Shown in pieces: positions 1 to 5,402 of a stretch of DNA of 5,697 nucleotides. The stretch covers positions 1-5,697 of the forward strand of contig JAEZIZ010000097.1 of the NCBI GenBank assembly GCA_023415915.1, in the 5' to 3' direction. The notes below the pieces were generated by a model. It ran no database searches. It saw only the letters and a program-made list of their open reading frames with translations, and was not told where the DNA came from. The translations under genes and the position numbers were made by a program. Numbering within the stretch: position 1 is the first letter of the stretch; the number at the start of each line of letters is the position of its first letter. The stretch comes from Bacillota bacterium. Its GTDB lineage: Bacteria; Bacillota; Clostridia; Christensenellales; SZUA-584.

Positions 1-182
1 CTCATATTCCACGTACAGCCGCATTTTTCGCATCTGTATATCAGCCATACGTCGAGTTTCTTCTTTTGTGCGTTTACTCTGAAATTGCCGCTGCAGACAA
101 ACGCACGCACACAGCCGCAATGAGAGCAGCTCCTCGTCACTGAAGGAGCGCTAAGCGGACGTATCGTCCAGTTATAATCCAT
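1..182 (-). CDS. DUF1062 family protein, N-terminal part (runs off the left edge)
   Basis: An open frame starts at ATG (182-180, minus strand) and continues past the window edge, giving 60 residues. It is preceded by the SD-like GGAAAGGG (195-188), 5 nt before the ATG. The translation begins MDYNWTIRPLSAPSV and contains CSHCGC (residues 19-24), FRVNA (34-38), LDVWLIYRC (43-51), CEKCGC (51-56) and TWN (57-59). The order W...P...RxCxxCG...FRVNAxKKxLDVWLIYxCxxCxxTWN is what I recall for DUF1062 (COG4332-type) proteins. The two CxxC pairs (C19/C22 and C51/C54) suggest a zinc ribbon; C24, C30 and C56 are additional cysteines. The biochemical function of the family is not known to me. The missing C-terminal part cannot be judged. 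The gene lies behind a long structured leader with a terminator just upstream of its SD, so its expression is probably conditional. Family assignment rests on recalled motifs, not a search. Confidence 0.85.
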   Translation of the reverse strand, partial: MDYNWTIRPLSAPSVTRSCSHCGCVRAFVCSGNFRVNAQKKKLDVWLIYRCEKCGCTWNM

Positions 183-195
183 ACCAGCCCTTTCC

Positions 196-308
196 GAGCT
201 GTATAAACAAAAAAACCATGCGAACCTGAAAATAAGGCTTACTGCATGGCGAATAAACTTATGGTAACGGCAAAATTACTGCCGTATATATTTGCATCTA
301 TACAGCTC
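196..308 (-). repeat. 10-bp perfect inverted repeat enclosing the terminator
   Basis: On the minus strand GAGCTGTATA (308-299) and TATACAGCTC (205-196) are perfect complements. They enclose the small hairpin (285-267) and the terminator (250-209). The second arm directly abuts the SD GGAAAGGG (195-188) of the DUF1062 gene. In read-through RNA it could form a closing stem next to the ribosome binding site. Because the second arm lies downstream of the terminator, this pairing can only form after read-through. Confidence 0.65.
209..250 (-). terminator. Intrinsic terminator in the DUF1062 leader
   Basis: Minus strand: GCCATGC (250-244) pairs with GCATGGT (221-215), the outermost pair being G-U. 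An inner stem has AAGCCT (240-235) against AGGTT (227-223) with one bulged G and a 7-nt loop. It is followed by seven T residues (215-209, the first also in the stem). It lies about 14 nt upstream of the DUF1062 SD. It therefore either ends a small RNA or exporter read-through, or attenuates the DUF1062 gene. Confidence 0.75.
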
Positions 309-311
309 TGA

Positions 312-395
312 CTTAATTTTCACATACGCGTAACAAAACAGATCCCGCAATAACAGGATGTTTAATGCAACGCATATTCTGTTGTGAAAATTAAG
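312..395 (-). repeat. Long inverted repeat / leader hairpin
   Basis: CTTAATTTTCACA (395-383, minus strand) and TGTGAAAATTAAG (324-312) are perfect 13-bp complements. The helix continues after a 6-nt bulge (382-377) with TATGCGT (376-370) against ACGCGTA (331-325), giving about 20 pairs. An apical hairpin ATCCTG (359-354) with CGGGAT (347-342) has a 6-nt loop. Each inner stem uses a G-U wobble (374/327 and 355/346) that exists only in the minus-strand RNA; on the plus strand both would be A-C mismatches. This supports a minus-strand RNA structure over a symmetric DNA element. Confidence 0.75.
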
Positions 396-408
396 CGTGC
401 GCCGGCAT
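391..408 (-). CDS. Five-codon upstream ORF (MPAHA), putative leader peptide
   Basis: ATG CCG GCG CAC GCT TAA is read on the minus strand from 408 to 391. It is preceded by AAGGAGGT (421-414), an essentially perfect anti-SD match, with 5 nt (ATACT) before the ATG. It lies about 20 nt after the predicted transcription start. Such a strong initiation signal in front of only five codons argues for a regulatory leader peptide rather than a protein product. The last Ala codon and the stop overlap the first arm (395-383) of a 13-bp inverted repeat, so a ribosome on this ORF would block that arm. It resembles short leader ORFs of erm or ABC-F resistance-gene attenuators in layout only; the peptide itself is not one I recognise. 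It could instead be a chance ORF or the remnant of a decayed gene. Confidence 0.5.
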   Translation of the reverse strand: MPAHA

Positions 409-434
409 AGTATACCTCCTTAAAACCGTAGCAT

Positions 435-462
435 ATTATACCATCATTGGATACTGTGTCAA
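435..462 (-). promoter_or_regulatory. Strong sigma-A promoter driving the DUF1062 leader
   Basis: On the minus strand a perfect -35 TTGACA (462-457) is followed by a 16-bp spacer and a perfect -10 TATAAT (440-435). Transcription should start near 428-429. The promoter begins only about 19 bp after the stop codon of the exporter gene on the same strand, and I see no terminator between them. The leader and DUF1062 gene can therefore be transcribed independently of the exporter. Confidence 0.85.
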
Positions 463-480
463 GGCTGTATGGCTTAATAG

Positions 481-1413
481 TCATCGCTCCTGCGGTCCTT
501 CGAGCCGTTTTTGCTTTTCCCCTGCCGTTCCCGTCAAAATCATGCCGAATACTATGAGCAGCCCGCCCAGCCACTGGTGCCATTCGGGCTTTTCACCCAG
601 CAAAGCTACGGATAAAAGCAGAGAAGTAAGCGGCATCATGCCGGAAAACGCGGCGGCGGCAAACGCTCCGCACCGGCGTATGCCTGAATACCAGCAGATA
701 AACGCAAGCGCGGTCGCGGCGGCGCCGTACCATGCGAGCGACAGCCATTCTTTAATGCCGAGAGCGGGTATGCTTTCAAGCGGTTGTTCAAATAGCGCTG
801 GCACAAGGCACATCAAAAGCGCAGCAGCCGATACGAGCGCGGTTATAACAATCGGGTCCGTCTGCCGTTGTCCCGACTTTAACGCGGAGACGCGGGAGAA
901 TATGTTGAACGCCGATTCGCAGGCGGCGGCGCACAGCACCAGTATGTTGCCCAAAGAATGGGATGAGTCAAGGCCGCCCCTAAGAGCCCCCTGTATCAGC
1001 AGTATACCGCAGACAGTGCCTGCTATGCCTGCGACGCTTTTGATGCGGACCCGTTCTTTAAGCAGCGCGACGGCAAGTATCGCGGTAATCGCGGGCGTCG
1101 CTCCCGTGAGTATGCCCGCCTCGGCAGTAGTTGTCCGGGCAAGGCCGCTCAATAAAAACAGGCGGAACAAAAATATGCCGAACAGTGCCTGCAGAACTAT
1201 CCTCAGCTTTTCGCCTGCCGGCATGCCGCGTACCGCCGCTGCGATGCGCCCGCGGCACAGCGGCAGCAACAGCAGCAGCGCAAAACAAAGACTGAGCGTT
1301 GTTATAGTAAACGTGCCCAGTTTGCCCGACAGCAGCCGCGCTGAAATTACCGACGTGCCCGCAAGAGTAAACGCGCCGAAAAGAAAGAACATGCCTTTTA
1401 TAGATATTCCCAT
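481..1413 (-). CDS. EamA/DMT-family membrane transporter (probable exporter)
   Basis: A 310-residue, very hydrophobic protein with the two-repeat, ten-helix pattern of drug/metabolite (DMT, EamA) transporters. Repeat 1 ends with TPAITAILAVALLKERV (106-122) and repeat 2 with MPLTSLLLSVALLGEKP (260-276); the E at the end of a helix after a conserved proline is typical of EamA halves. The C-terminus is short, charged and likely cytoplasmic. I chose ATG at 1413, with GAGGTG (1422-1417) 3 nt upstream; a GTG two codons earlier (1419) would sit inside that SD. The substrate cannot be read from the sequence; family members export amino acids, metabolites or toxic compounds. It is divergent from a MocR regulator, an arrangement also seen in the B. 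subtilis pairs ycxD/ycxC, ydeL/ydeK and ydfD/ydfC, so it is probably that regulator's target. No terminator was seen directly after its stop, but the leader terminator (250-209) lies downstream. Confidence 0.9.
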   Translation of the reverse strand: MGISIKGMFFLFGAFTLAGTSVISARLLSGKLGTFTITTLSLCFALLLLLPLCRGRIAAAVRGMPAGEKLRIVLQALFGIFLFRLFLLSGLARTTTAEAGILTGATPAITAILAVALLKERVRIKSVAGIAGTVCGILLIQGALRGGLDSSHSLGNILVLCAAACESAFNIFSRVSALKSGQRQTDPIVITALVSAAALLMCLVPALFEQPLESIPALGIKEWLSLAWYGAAATALAFICWYSGIRRCGAFAAAAFSGMMPLTSLLLSVALLGEKPEWHQWLGGLLIVFGMILTGTAGEKQKRLEGPQER

Positions 1414-1431
1414 GTACACCTCAAAACGTTG

Positions 1432-1461
1432 TTTCCAAATACGGTATTTTTACGGTATAAT
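1432..1461 (+). promoter_or_regulatory. Candidate promoter of the MocR regulator gene
   Basis: A perfect -10 TATAAT (1456-1461) is preceded at 18 bp by a weak -35 TTTCCA (1432-1437). Transcription would start near 1468, placing the inverted repeat (1473-1522) just downstream, as expected for autoregulation. The 8-bp direct repeat TACGGTAT (1440-1447 and 1451-1458, 11 bp apart) overlaps the spacer and -10. Confidence 0.5.
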
Positions 1462-1487
1462 TCTATCGCGGTAACTGGCATGGTAAA
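1460..1487 (-). promoter_or_regulatory. Candidate promoter of the DMT transporter gene
   Basis: On the minus strand TTTACC (1487-1482) is separated by 16 bp from TAGAAT (1465-1460), which matches the -10 consensus at five of six positions. The first arm of the intergenic inverted repeat (1473-1482) lies in the spacer and touches the -35, so a regulator bound there would directly affect this promoter. It overlaps the opposing promoter of the regulator gene. Confidence 0.4.
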
Positions 1488-1522
1488 AGAGCCAGAATTG
1501 TACTAAATAAAGCATGCCAGTT
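1473..1522. promoter_or_regulatory. Inverted repeat, probable MocR operator
   Basis: AACTGGCATG (1473-1482) and CATGCCAGTT (1513-1522) are perfect 10-bp inverted repeats, 40 bp centre to centre, near four helical turns. A further GCCAG (1491-1495) lies between them and is a direct repeat, 25 bp upstream, of the GCCAG in the second arm (1516-1520). MocR proteins are dimers that bind widely spaced half-sites, as GabR does. The site lies between the two divergent genes and its right arm abuts the regulator's SD. As RNA it could also form a hairpin in front of that SD. Confidence 0.5.
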
Positions 1523-1532
1523 GGAGGAATGT

Positions 1533-2930
1533 ATGCTGGGGATAACAATAGACAAAAGCGGAAGCCTTCCTATAAAGCGCCAGATATTTCAGTCGCTTAA
1601 GGAGAGCATTACAAACGGGCGGCTCAAAGGCGGGGAAGCGCTGCCCTCCACGCGCACTCTGGCGCAGGCGCTGGGCGTTTCGCGCAACACCGTATGTGAA
1701 GCGTACGATATGCTTATCGCGGAAGGATATTTAAAAAGCAGGCAGGGAGCGGCCACTAGGGTGGCGCATGGGCTTGACATGGGGCAAGCAAAAAGGGAGA
1801 CTCCGGGGTTGCCTTCAGAAAGCGAGAAGAGCGTGCGGCCTAGTCGCGTATGGCGGGCGGATTTTAAGACAGGCCAGCCGGGCCTTAATACATTTCCAAA
1901 GTTCTCATTCGAGCAGTCGCTGCGCGAGGGTATGGCAGCTATGCCCGTATCGGCGCTCGGATATACGGGCCAGCAGGGACTTTATGAGCTGCGGGCGCAG
2001 ATAGCGTCGTGGCTTTTCAGGAGCCGCGGTATAACAGCGGATGCGGGCGATATATTCATAACGGCGGGCGCCACTCACGCGCTGCACCTTGCGGCCGAGC
2101 TGCTTGAGCCTGTAAAACGTATACAGGTGGAAGACCCGTGCCACAGCGAAATGAGGAAGATGTTTGCCGATATGGGATATGAAGTTATTCCCGTACCCGT
2201 CGACGAGCACGGTATGCGCACCGGGCTGCTGCGCGATACAACGGCTGCGGTGTACGTTACTCCCTCGCACCAGTTCCCACTGGGCGGCATACTGCCTGCT
2301 CAGCGCCGGGCTGAGCTTATTCGCTACGCGAGAGAGCGCGACGCTTATATCATCGAGGACGACTACGACAGCGAATTCCGGTATGCGGGCGATCCGGTAA
2401 CGCCGCTGTATTCCCTGGAGCCTTCAAGGGTAATATACGTCGGGACGTTAAGCAAGACGCTGTTTCCGGCGCTGCGCATAGGCTACGTCATACTGCCCCG
2501 CGCGTTCCACAGCCAATGGCGTACTCTTCGCATGCGTATGGACATACAGAACCCGCCATACGAACAGTACGCGCTCTTAAGGTTCTTTAATACGCGCAAG
2601 ATTGACAGGCACATACAGCGCATGCGCAGGCTGTACGGCGAGAGGCGGCGGGCGCTGCAGGAGAGCCTTACGGAAGCGTTCGGCAGCGGATGGCGGCCTT
2701 GGGGCGACTCGGCGGGGCTGCACCTGGCGGCGGAGTTTTCCGGCCGCGAATTCAAAGAGGATTTCACAAGCAAGGCCTCGCAGCAGAGCATACGCATAGC
2801 GACGGTGGAGCAGCACTGTATGCAAAAGGGGCTGCATGCGGACAAGCTGCTCATTGGGTACGGCCATCTAAAACCCGATATGATACGAAACGGCGTGATG
2901 CTGCTAAAAGAGTTCATCGAACAGTACTAA
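1533..2930 (+). CDS. MocR-family (GntR/PLP aminotransferase-like) transcriptional regulator
   Basis: A 465-residue protein with the two-domain layout and usual length of MocR/GabR-type regulators. The N-terminal part is a GntR-type winged helix: PIKRQIFQSLKESI (residues 13-26), PSTRTLAQALGVSRNTV (38-54), then an AYDMLIAEGYL stretch. A linker (about 75-110) leads to a fold-type I aminotransferase-like domain with GATHALHLAA and EDDYDSEFRY (275-284). The PLP Schiff-base lysine is K308 in GTLSK. D276, Y278 and K308 align with D279, Y281 and K312 of GabR as I recall it. The cofactor site therefore looks intact, and the protein probably senses an amine, amino acid or PLP. The start is ATG 1533, with GGAGGA (1523-1528) 4 nt upstream; a TTG at 1521 would precede this SD and is rejected. 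It is divergent from the DMT exporter, which it likely controls together with itself. Confidence 0.93.
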   Translation: MLGITIDKSGSLPIKRQIFQSLKESITNGRLKGGEALPSTRTLAQALGVSRNTVCEAYDMLIAEGYLKSRQGAATRVAHGLDMGQAKRETPGLPSESEKSVRPSRVWRADFKTGQPGLNTFPKFSFEQSLREGMAAMPVSALGYTGQQGLYELRAQIASWLFRSRGITADAGDIFITAGATHALHLAAELLEPVKRIQVEDPCHSEMRKMFADMGYEVIPVPVDEHGMRTGLLRDTTAAVYVTPSHQFPLGGILPAQRRAELIRYARERDAYIIEDDYDSEFRYAGDPVTPLYSLEPSRVIYVGTLSKTLFPALRIGYVILPRAFHSQWRTLRMRMDIQNPPYEQYALLRFFNTRKIDRHIQRMRRLYGERRRALQESLTEAFGSGWRPWGDSAGLHLAAEFSGREFKEDFTSKASQQSIRIATVEQHCMQKGLHADKLLIGYGHLKPDMIRNGVMLLKEFIEQY

Positions 2931-2950
2931 AGCTTTTCACAAACGCCCGG

Positions 2951-2972
2951 CGCTTTTCGTATCATAAAAGCG
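2951..2972 (+). promoter_or_regulatory. Small hairpin touching the amidase-gene SD
   Basis: CGCTTTT (2951-2957) and AAAAGCG (2966-2972) form a perfect 7-bp stem with an 8-nt loop. The last base of the stem is the first G of the SD GGAGGGTG (2972-2979) of the gene starting at 2985. The T run that follows is interrupted by the SD, so it is a poor terminator; mild translational control or chance are alternatives. Confidence 0.3.
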
Positions 2973-2984
2973 GAGGGTGTTTTT

Positions 2985-3476
2985 ATGCCGCTTGAAACTT
3001 ACGACCGCGCCGCGGCGGTTGCTTACGCCAGAAAATGGGCGTTGTCGCGCAATCCGGCTTACTACGACTTCAGCCGCCTGGGAGGGGACTGCACCAACTT
3101 TGTATCGCAGTGCATATACGCGGGCAGCGGCGTGATGAACTACAAGCCTACTTTCGGCTGGTATTATATCAGCACAAATAACCGCTCTCCGTCCTGGACG
3201 GGCGTGCCGTACCTATATAACTTTCTGGTGCGCAAAACGGGCGTGGGCCCGACGGGAGTCGAGGCCGGCATCAGCGATATGCAGCCGGGGGATATATCGC
3301 AGTTCTGGGACGGCAGCGCGTATTACCACTCGCAGCTTATAACGTCCGTAGGAAACCCGCCCGCACTTGGTAACATACTCGTCTGCACGCACACATACGA
3401 CAGCTTGGATAAGCCGCTGTCGGAGTTCGATTTTAAAGGCATAAGATTCGTGCATATCACCGGGGTCGTTAAATAA
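2985..3476 (+). CDS. Amidase_6-type putative Cys/His amidase, no signal peptide
   Basis: A 163-residue protein matching the pattern I recall for the putative amidase domain family (amidase_6, PF12671; NlpC/P60-like fold). It opens with YDRAAAVAYARKWA (residues 6-19) and N23-Y26. GGDCTNFVSQC (33-43) contains the likely nucleophile C36. WYY (59-61), PSW (69-71), MQPGD (99-103) and YYHSQLIT (113-120) follow; H115 is the likely catalytic histidine. THTYD (135-139) and the end FVHITG (155-160) complete it. The domain fills the whole protein: there is no signal peptide, membrane segment or wall-binding repeat, so it is probably cytoplasmic or released by other means. The substrate is unknown. The start is ATG 2985 with GGAGGGTG 5 nt upstream. 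It lies 54 bp after the regulator on the same strand with no clear terminator between, so read-through is possible, but a functional link is not shown. Confidence 0.85.
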   Translation: MPLETYDRAAAVAYARKWALSRNPAYYDFSRLGGDCTNFVSQCIYAGSGVMNYKPTFGWYYISTNNRSPSWTGVPYLYNFLVRKTGVGPTGVEAGISDMQPGDISQFWDGSAYYHSQLITSVGNPPALGNILVCTHTYDSLDKPLSEFDFKGIRFVHITGVVK

Positions 3477-3529
3477 TTCGAACGAATTTTATATGCCGCC
3501 TTTCGCGCTTCCCGGAACGTAAAAAAATC

Positions 3530-3558
3530 TTGTAATCCTTTCTGTAAAAGCATATAAT
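3530..3558 (+). promoter_or_regulatory. Sigma-A promoter of typA
   Basis: TTGTAA (3530-3535), a 17-bp spacer and a perfect TATAAT (3553-3558). Transcription should start near 3565, giving a leader of about 25 nt with the SD GAGGAG (3581-3586), 3 nt before the ATG. typA is thus transcribed separately from the amidase gene. Confidence 0.8.
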
Positions 3559-3589
3559 CGTCTTCGGCTAAAAATAGAAAGAGGAGTAT

Positions 3590-5398
3590 ATGCAAAAGCA
3601 GGAAAGCATAAGAAACATTGCAATTGTAGCGCATGTCGACCACGGTAAGACGACGCTTGTCGATCAGATGCTGAGGCAGTCGGGCACGTTCCGCACGAAT
3701 GAGGTGGTGCGCGAGCGGGTTATGGACAGCGAAGATTTGGAGCAGGAGCGCGGCATAACGATACTGGCGAAGAATACCGCGATTAAGTATAAAGACACAA
3801 AGATAAACATAGTCGATACGCCGGGACACGCGGACTTCGGCGGCGAGGTGGAGCGCGTGCTCACTATGGTGGACGGCGTGCTGCTGCTAGTAGACGCGTT
3901 CGAGGGGTGCATGCCGCAGACGCGCTTCGTGCTAAAGAAGGCGCTGGGGCTCAAAAAGCGCGTTATGGTGGTTATAAATAAGATAGACAGGCAGGGCGCG
4001 AGGCCTGAAGCTGTCGTGGACGGGGTAATAGACCTGTTCATAGAGCTGGGGGCGGACGACGACCAGTTGGAATTTCCGGTAGTATACGCTTCCGCGAAGG
4101 AAGGCACAGCGTCCATTAACCCGGAAGGAGAAGAAAAGGACATCTCCGCGCTGTTCGACGCGATACTCGAATTCATACCTCCGCCGGAAGGGGAGCCGGA
4201 CGGGCCGCTGAGATTCCTTATATCCAATATAGACTATGACGAGTACTTGGGGCGCATAGCTATAGGCCGCATTGAACGCGGCACGGCGGTAAGGGGCATG
4301 CAGGCCGTGCTCTGTAAAAACGACGGAAGTACGCAGAACGTAAAGATAACGAAGCTTTTCGAGTTTTCGGGGCTCAAGCGCCGTGAGACGGAAAGCGCCC
4401 GGCTGGGCGATATAATAGCGATAGCGGGCATACCGGACGTGAATATTGGCGAAACGGTGTGCGACCCCGAACACATAGAGCCGCTTCCTTTTGTCAAGAT
4501 AGACGAGCCTACGGTTTCGATGAACTTCATGGTAAACACCAGCCCGTTCGCGGGTCAGGAAGGCAAATGGGTAACGTCGAGGAACCTGCGGGAGCGGCTG
4601 ATGCGTGAACTCGAGACAAACGTAAGCCTGCGCGTAGAGGAAACGGATTCTACGGACTCGTTCAAGGTATCGGGCAGGGGCGAATTGCACCTATCGATAC
4701 TCATTGAAACTATGCGGCGCGAGGGCTACGAATTCGCCGTATCGAGGCCGCGCGTGATACTGAAAGAAGAGAACGGCAAAACGCTTGAACCTTATGAACT
4801 GCTTATGATAGACGTTCCGGGCGACTATACCGGAGTAGTAATGGAAAAGCTCAGCGTAAGAAAAGCCGAGCTGGTGGACATGAAGTCGGAGGAAGGAAAC
4901 ACGCGACTCGAGTTCAACATACCCGCGAGAGGGCTTATAGGCTACTCCGGCGAGTTTATGACGGACACTAAAGGCAACGGCGTAATGAATCACATATTCA
5001 GCGGTTACCGCGAGTGGGCGGGCGACATACCCGAGCGTACCAGAGGCTCGCTCATAGCGCACGAGCGCGGCGTGGCGACGACATATGGGCTTTTTAACGC
5101 GCAGGAGCGCGGAAGGCTGTTCATCGGCCCCGGGGTGGAAGTGTACGAGGGCATGATAGTGGGCGAGAACGCCCGGCTTGAGGACATCGTAATAAACGTA
5201 TGCAAGAAAAAGCAGATGACCAACATGCGCGCGTCCGGCTCGGACGAGGCATTGAAGCTTACGCCGCCGTCGGTGCTCTCCTTAGAGCAGTCGCTAGAGT
5301 TTATTGCGGAAGACGAGCTGGTGGAGGTAACTCCAAAAAGCATACGCCTCCGAAAGGCGATACTCAGTAAGGGCGACAGGGCGAAGGCAAGCAAGTAA
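3590..5398 (+). CDS. typA: Translational GTPase TypA/BipA
   Basis: A complete 602-residue TypA/BipA, close to the usual length of slightly over 600. It is a ribosome-associated GTPase of the EF-G/EF-Tu superfamily, linked to 50S assembly and stress or cold adaptation. All G motifs are present: G1 AHVDHGKT (14-21), G2 RGIT (54-57), G3 DTPGHAD (76-82), G4 NKID (130-133), G5 SAK (168-170). Domain II follows (about 205-290), then EF-G III- and V-like domains. The TypA-specific C-terminal domain contains RGSLIAHERG, TYGLFNAQERG, EGMIVGEN and KKKQMTNMRASGSDEAL (539-555). The end TPKSIRLRK is also diagnostic. Position 107 is Cys in FEGCMPQTR, where I recall Pro in most homologues. It is a single-gene unit, with its own promoter upstream and an intrinsic terminator a few bases after the stop. 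Confidence 0.98.
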   Translation: MQKQESIRNIAIVAHVDHGKTTLVDQMLRQSGTFRTNEVVRERVMDSEDLEQERGITILAKNTAIKYKDTKINIVDTPGHADFGGEVERVLTMVDGVLLLVDAFEGCMPQTRFVLKKALGLKKRVMVVINKIDRQGARPEAVVDGVIDLFIELGADDDQLEFPVVYASAKEGTASINPEGEEKDISALFDAILEFIPPPEGEPDGPLRFLISNIDYDEYLGRIAIGRIERGTAVRGMQAVLCKNDGSTQNVKITKLFEFSGLKRRETESARLGDIIAIAGIPDVNIGETVCDPEHIEPLPFVKIDEPTVSMNFMVNTSPFAGQEGKWVTSRNLRERLMRELETNVSLRVEETDSTDSFKVSGRGELHLSILIETMRREGYEFAVSRPRVILKEENGKTLEPYELLMIDVPGDYTGVVMEKLSVRKAELVDMKSEEGNTRLEFNIPARGLIGYSGEFMTDTKGNGVMNHIFSGYREWAGDIPERTRGSLIAHERGVATTYGLFNAQERGRLFIGPGVEVYEGMIVGENARLEDIVINVCKKKQMTNMRASGSDEALKLTPPSVLSLEQSLEFIAEDELVEVTPKSIRLRKAILSKGDRAKASK

Positions 5399-5402
5399 GC
5401 TA

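Larger units (their letters stand above)
208..429 (-). promoter_or_regulatory. Candidate attenuator leader RNA upstream of the DUF1062 gene
   Basis: From the predicted start near 429 the RNA would contain, in order: an SD and uORF (421-391), a long imperfect hairpin (395-312), a small perfect hairpin (ACGGCA 285-280 with TGCCGT 272-267, 7-nt loop), and an intrinsic terminator (250-209). The second arm of the long hairpin (324-312) can also pair for 7 nt with the loop of the small hairpin (278-272) or with the terminator apical segment (233-227). That offers a route by which a stalled ribosome could change terminator folding. I do not recognise it as a known riboswitch, T-box, 6S or SRP RNA. 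Alternatively it is a free-standing small RNA of about 220 nt that ends at the terminator. Promoter and terminator are well supported; the switching mechanism is inferred. Confidence 0.55.

Noticed and set aside
312..395. MITE or transposon-end interpretation of the 13-bp inverted repeat
   Set aside because: No target-site duplication flanks it, the inner stems pair only in the minus-strand RNA, and it fits between the uORF and terminator as part of one leader.
362..583. Minus-strand ORF of 73 codons running from the transporter 3' end into the leader
   Set aside because: It has no SD, overlaps the transporter in another frame and crosses the strong promoter and uORF; its composition looks random.
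1414..1419. GTG start for the transporter two codons upstream of the chosen ATG
   Set aside because: The GTG lies inside the SD GAGGTG and has no SD of its own; ATG 1413 has ideal spacing.
542..1474. Plus-strand ORF of 310 codons opposite the transporter
   Set aside because: Its translation is low-complexity and matches no family; it is the antisense shadow of the EamA/DMT gene, whose hydrophobic repeat pattern and SD are clear.
1521..1532. TTG start for the regulator four codons upstream of the chosen ATG
   Set aside because: It precedes the SD GGAGGA and lies in an operator repeat arm; ATG 1533 is correctly spaced after that SD.
3475..3492. AATTC/GAATT hairpin plus TTTT as a terminator of the amidase gene
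   Set aside because: The stem has only five AT-rich pairs and the T run is short; it is too weak to call.
3932..4690. Minus-strand ORF of 252 codons within typA
   Set aside because: It is antisense to a complete, well-conserved TypA; its arginine- and tyrosine-rich translation is a typical shadow.
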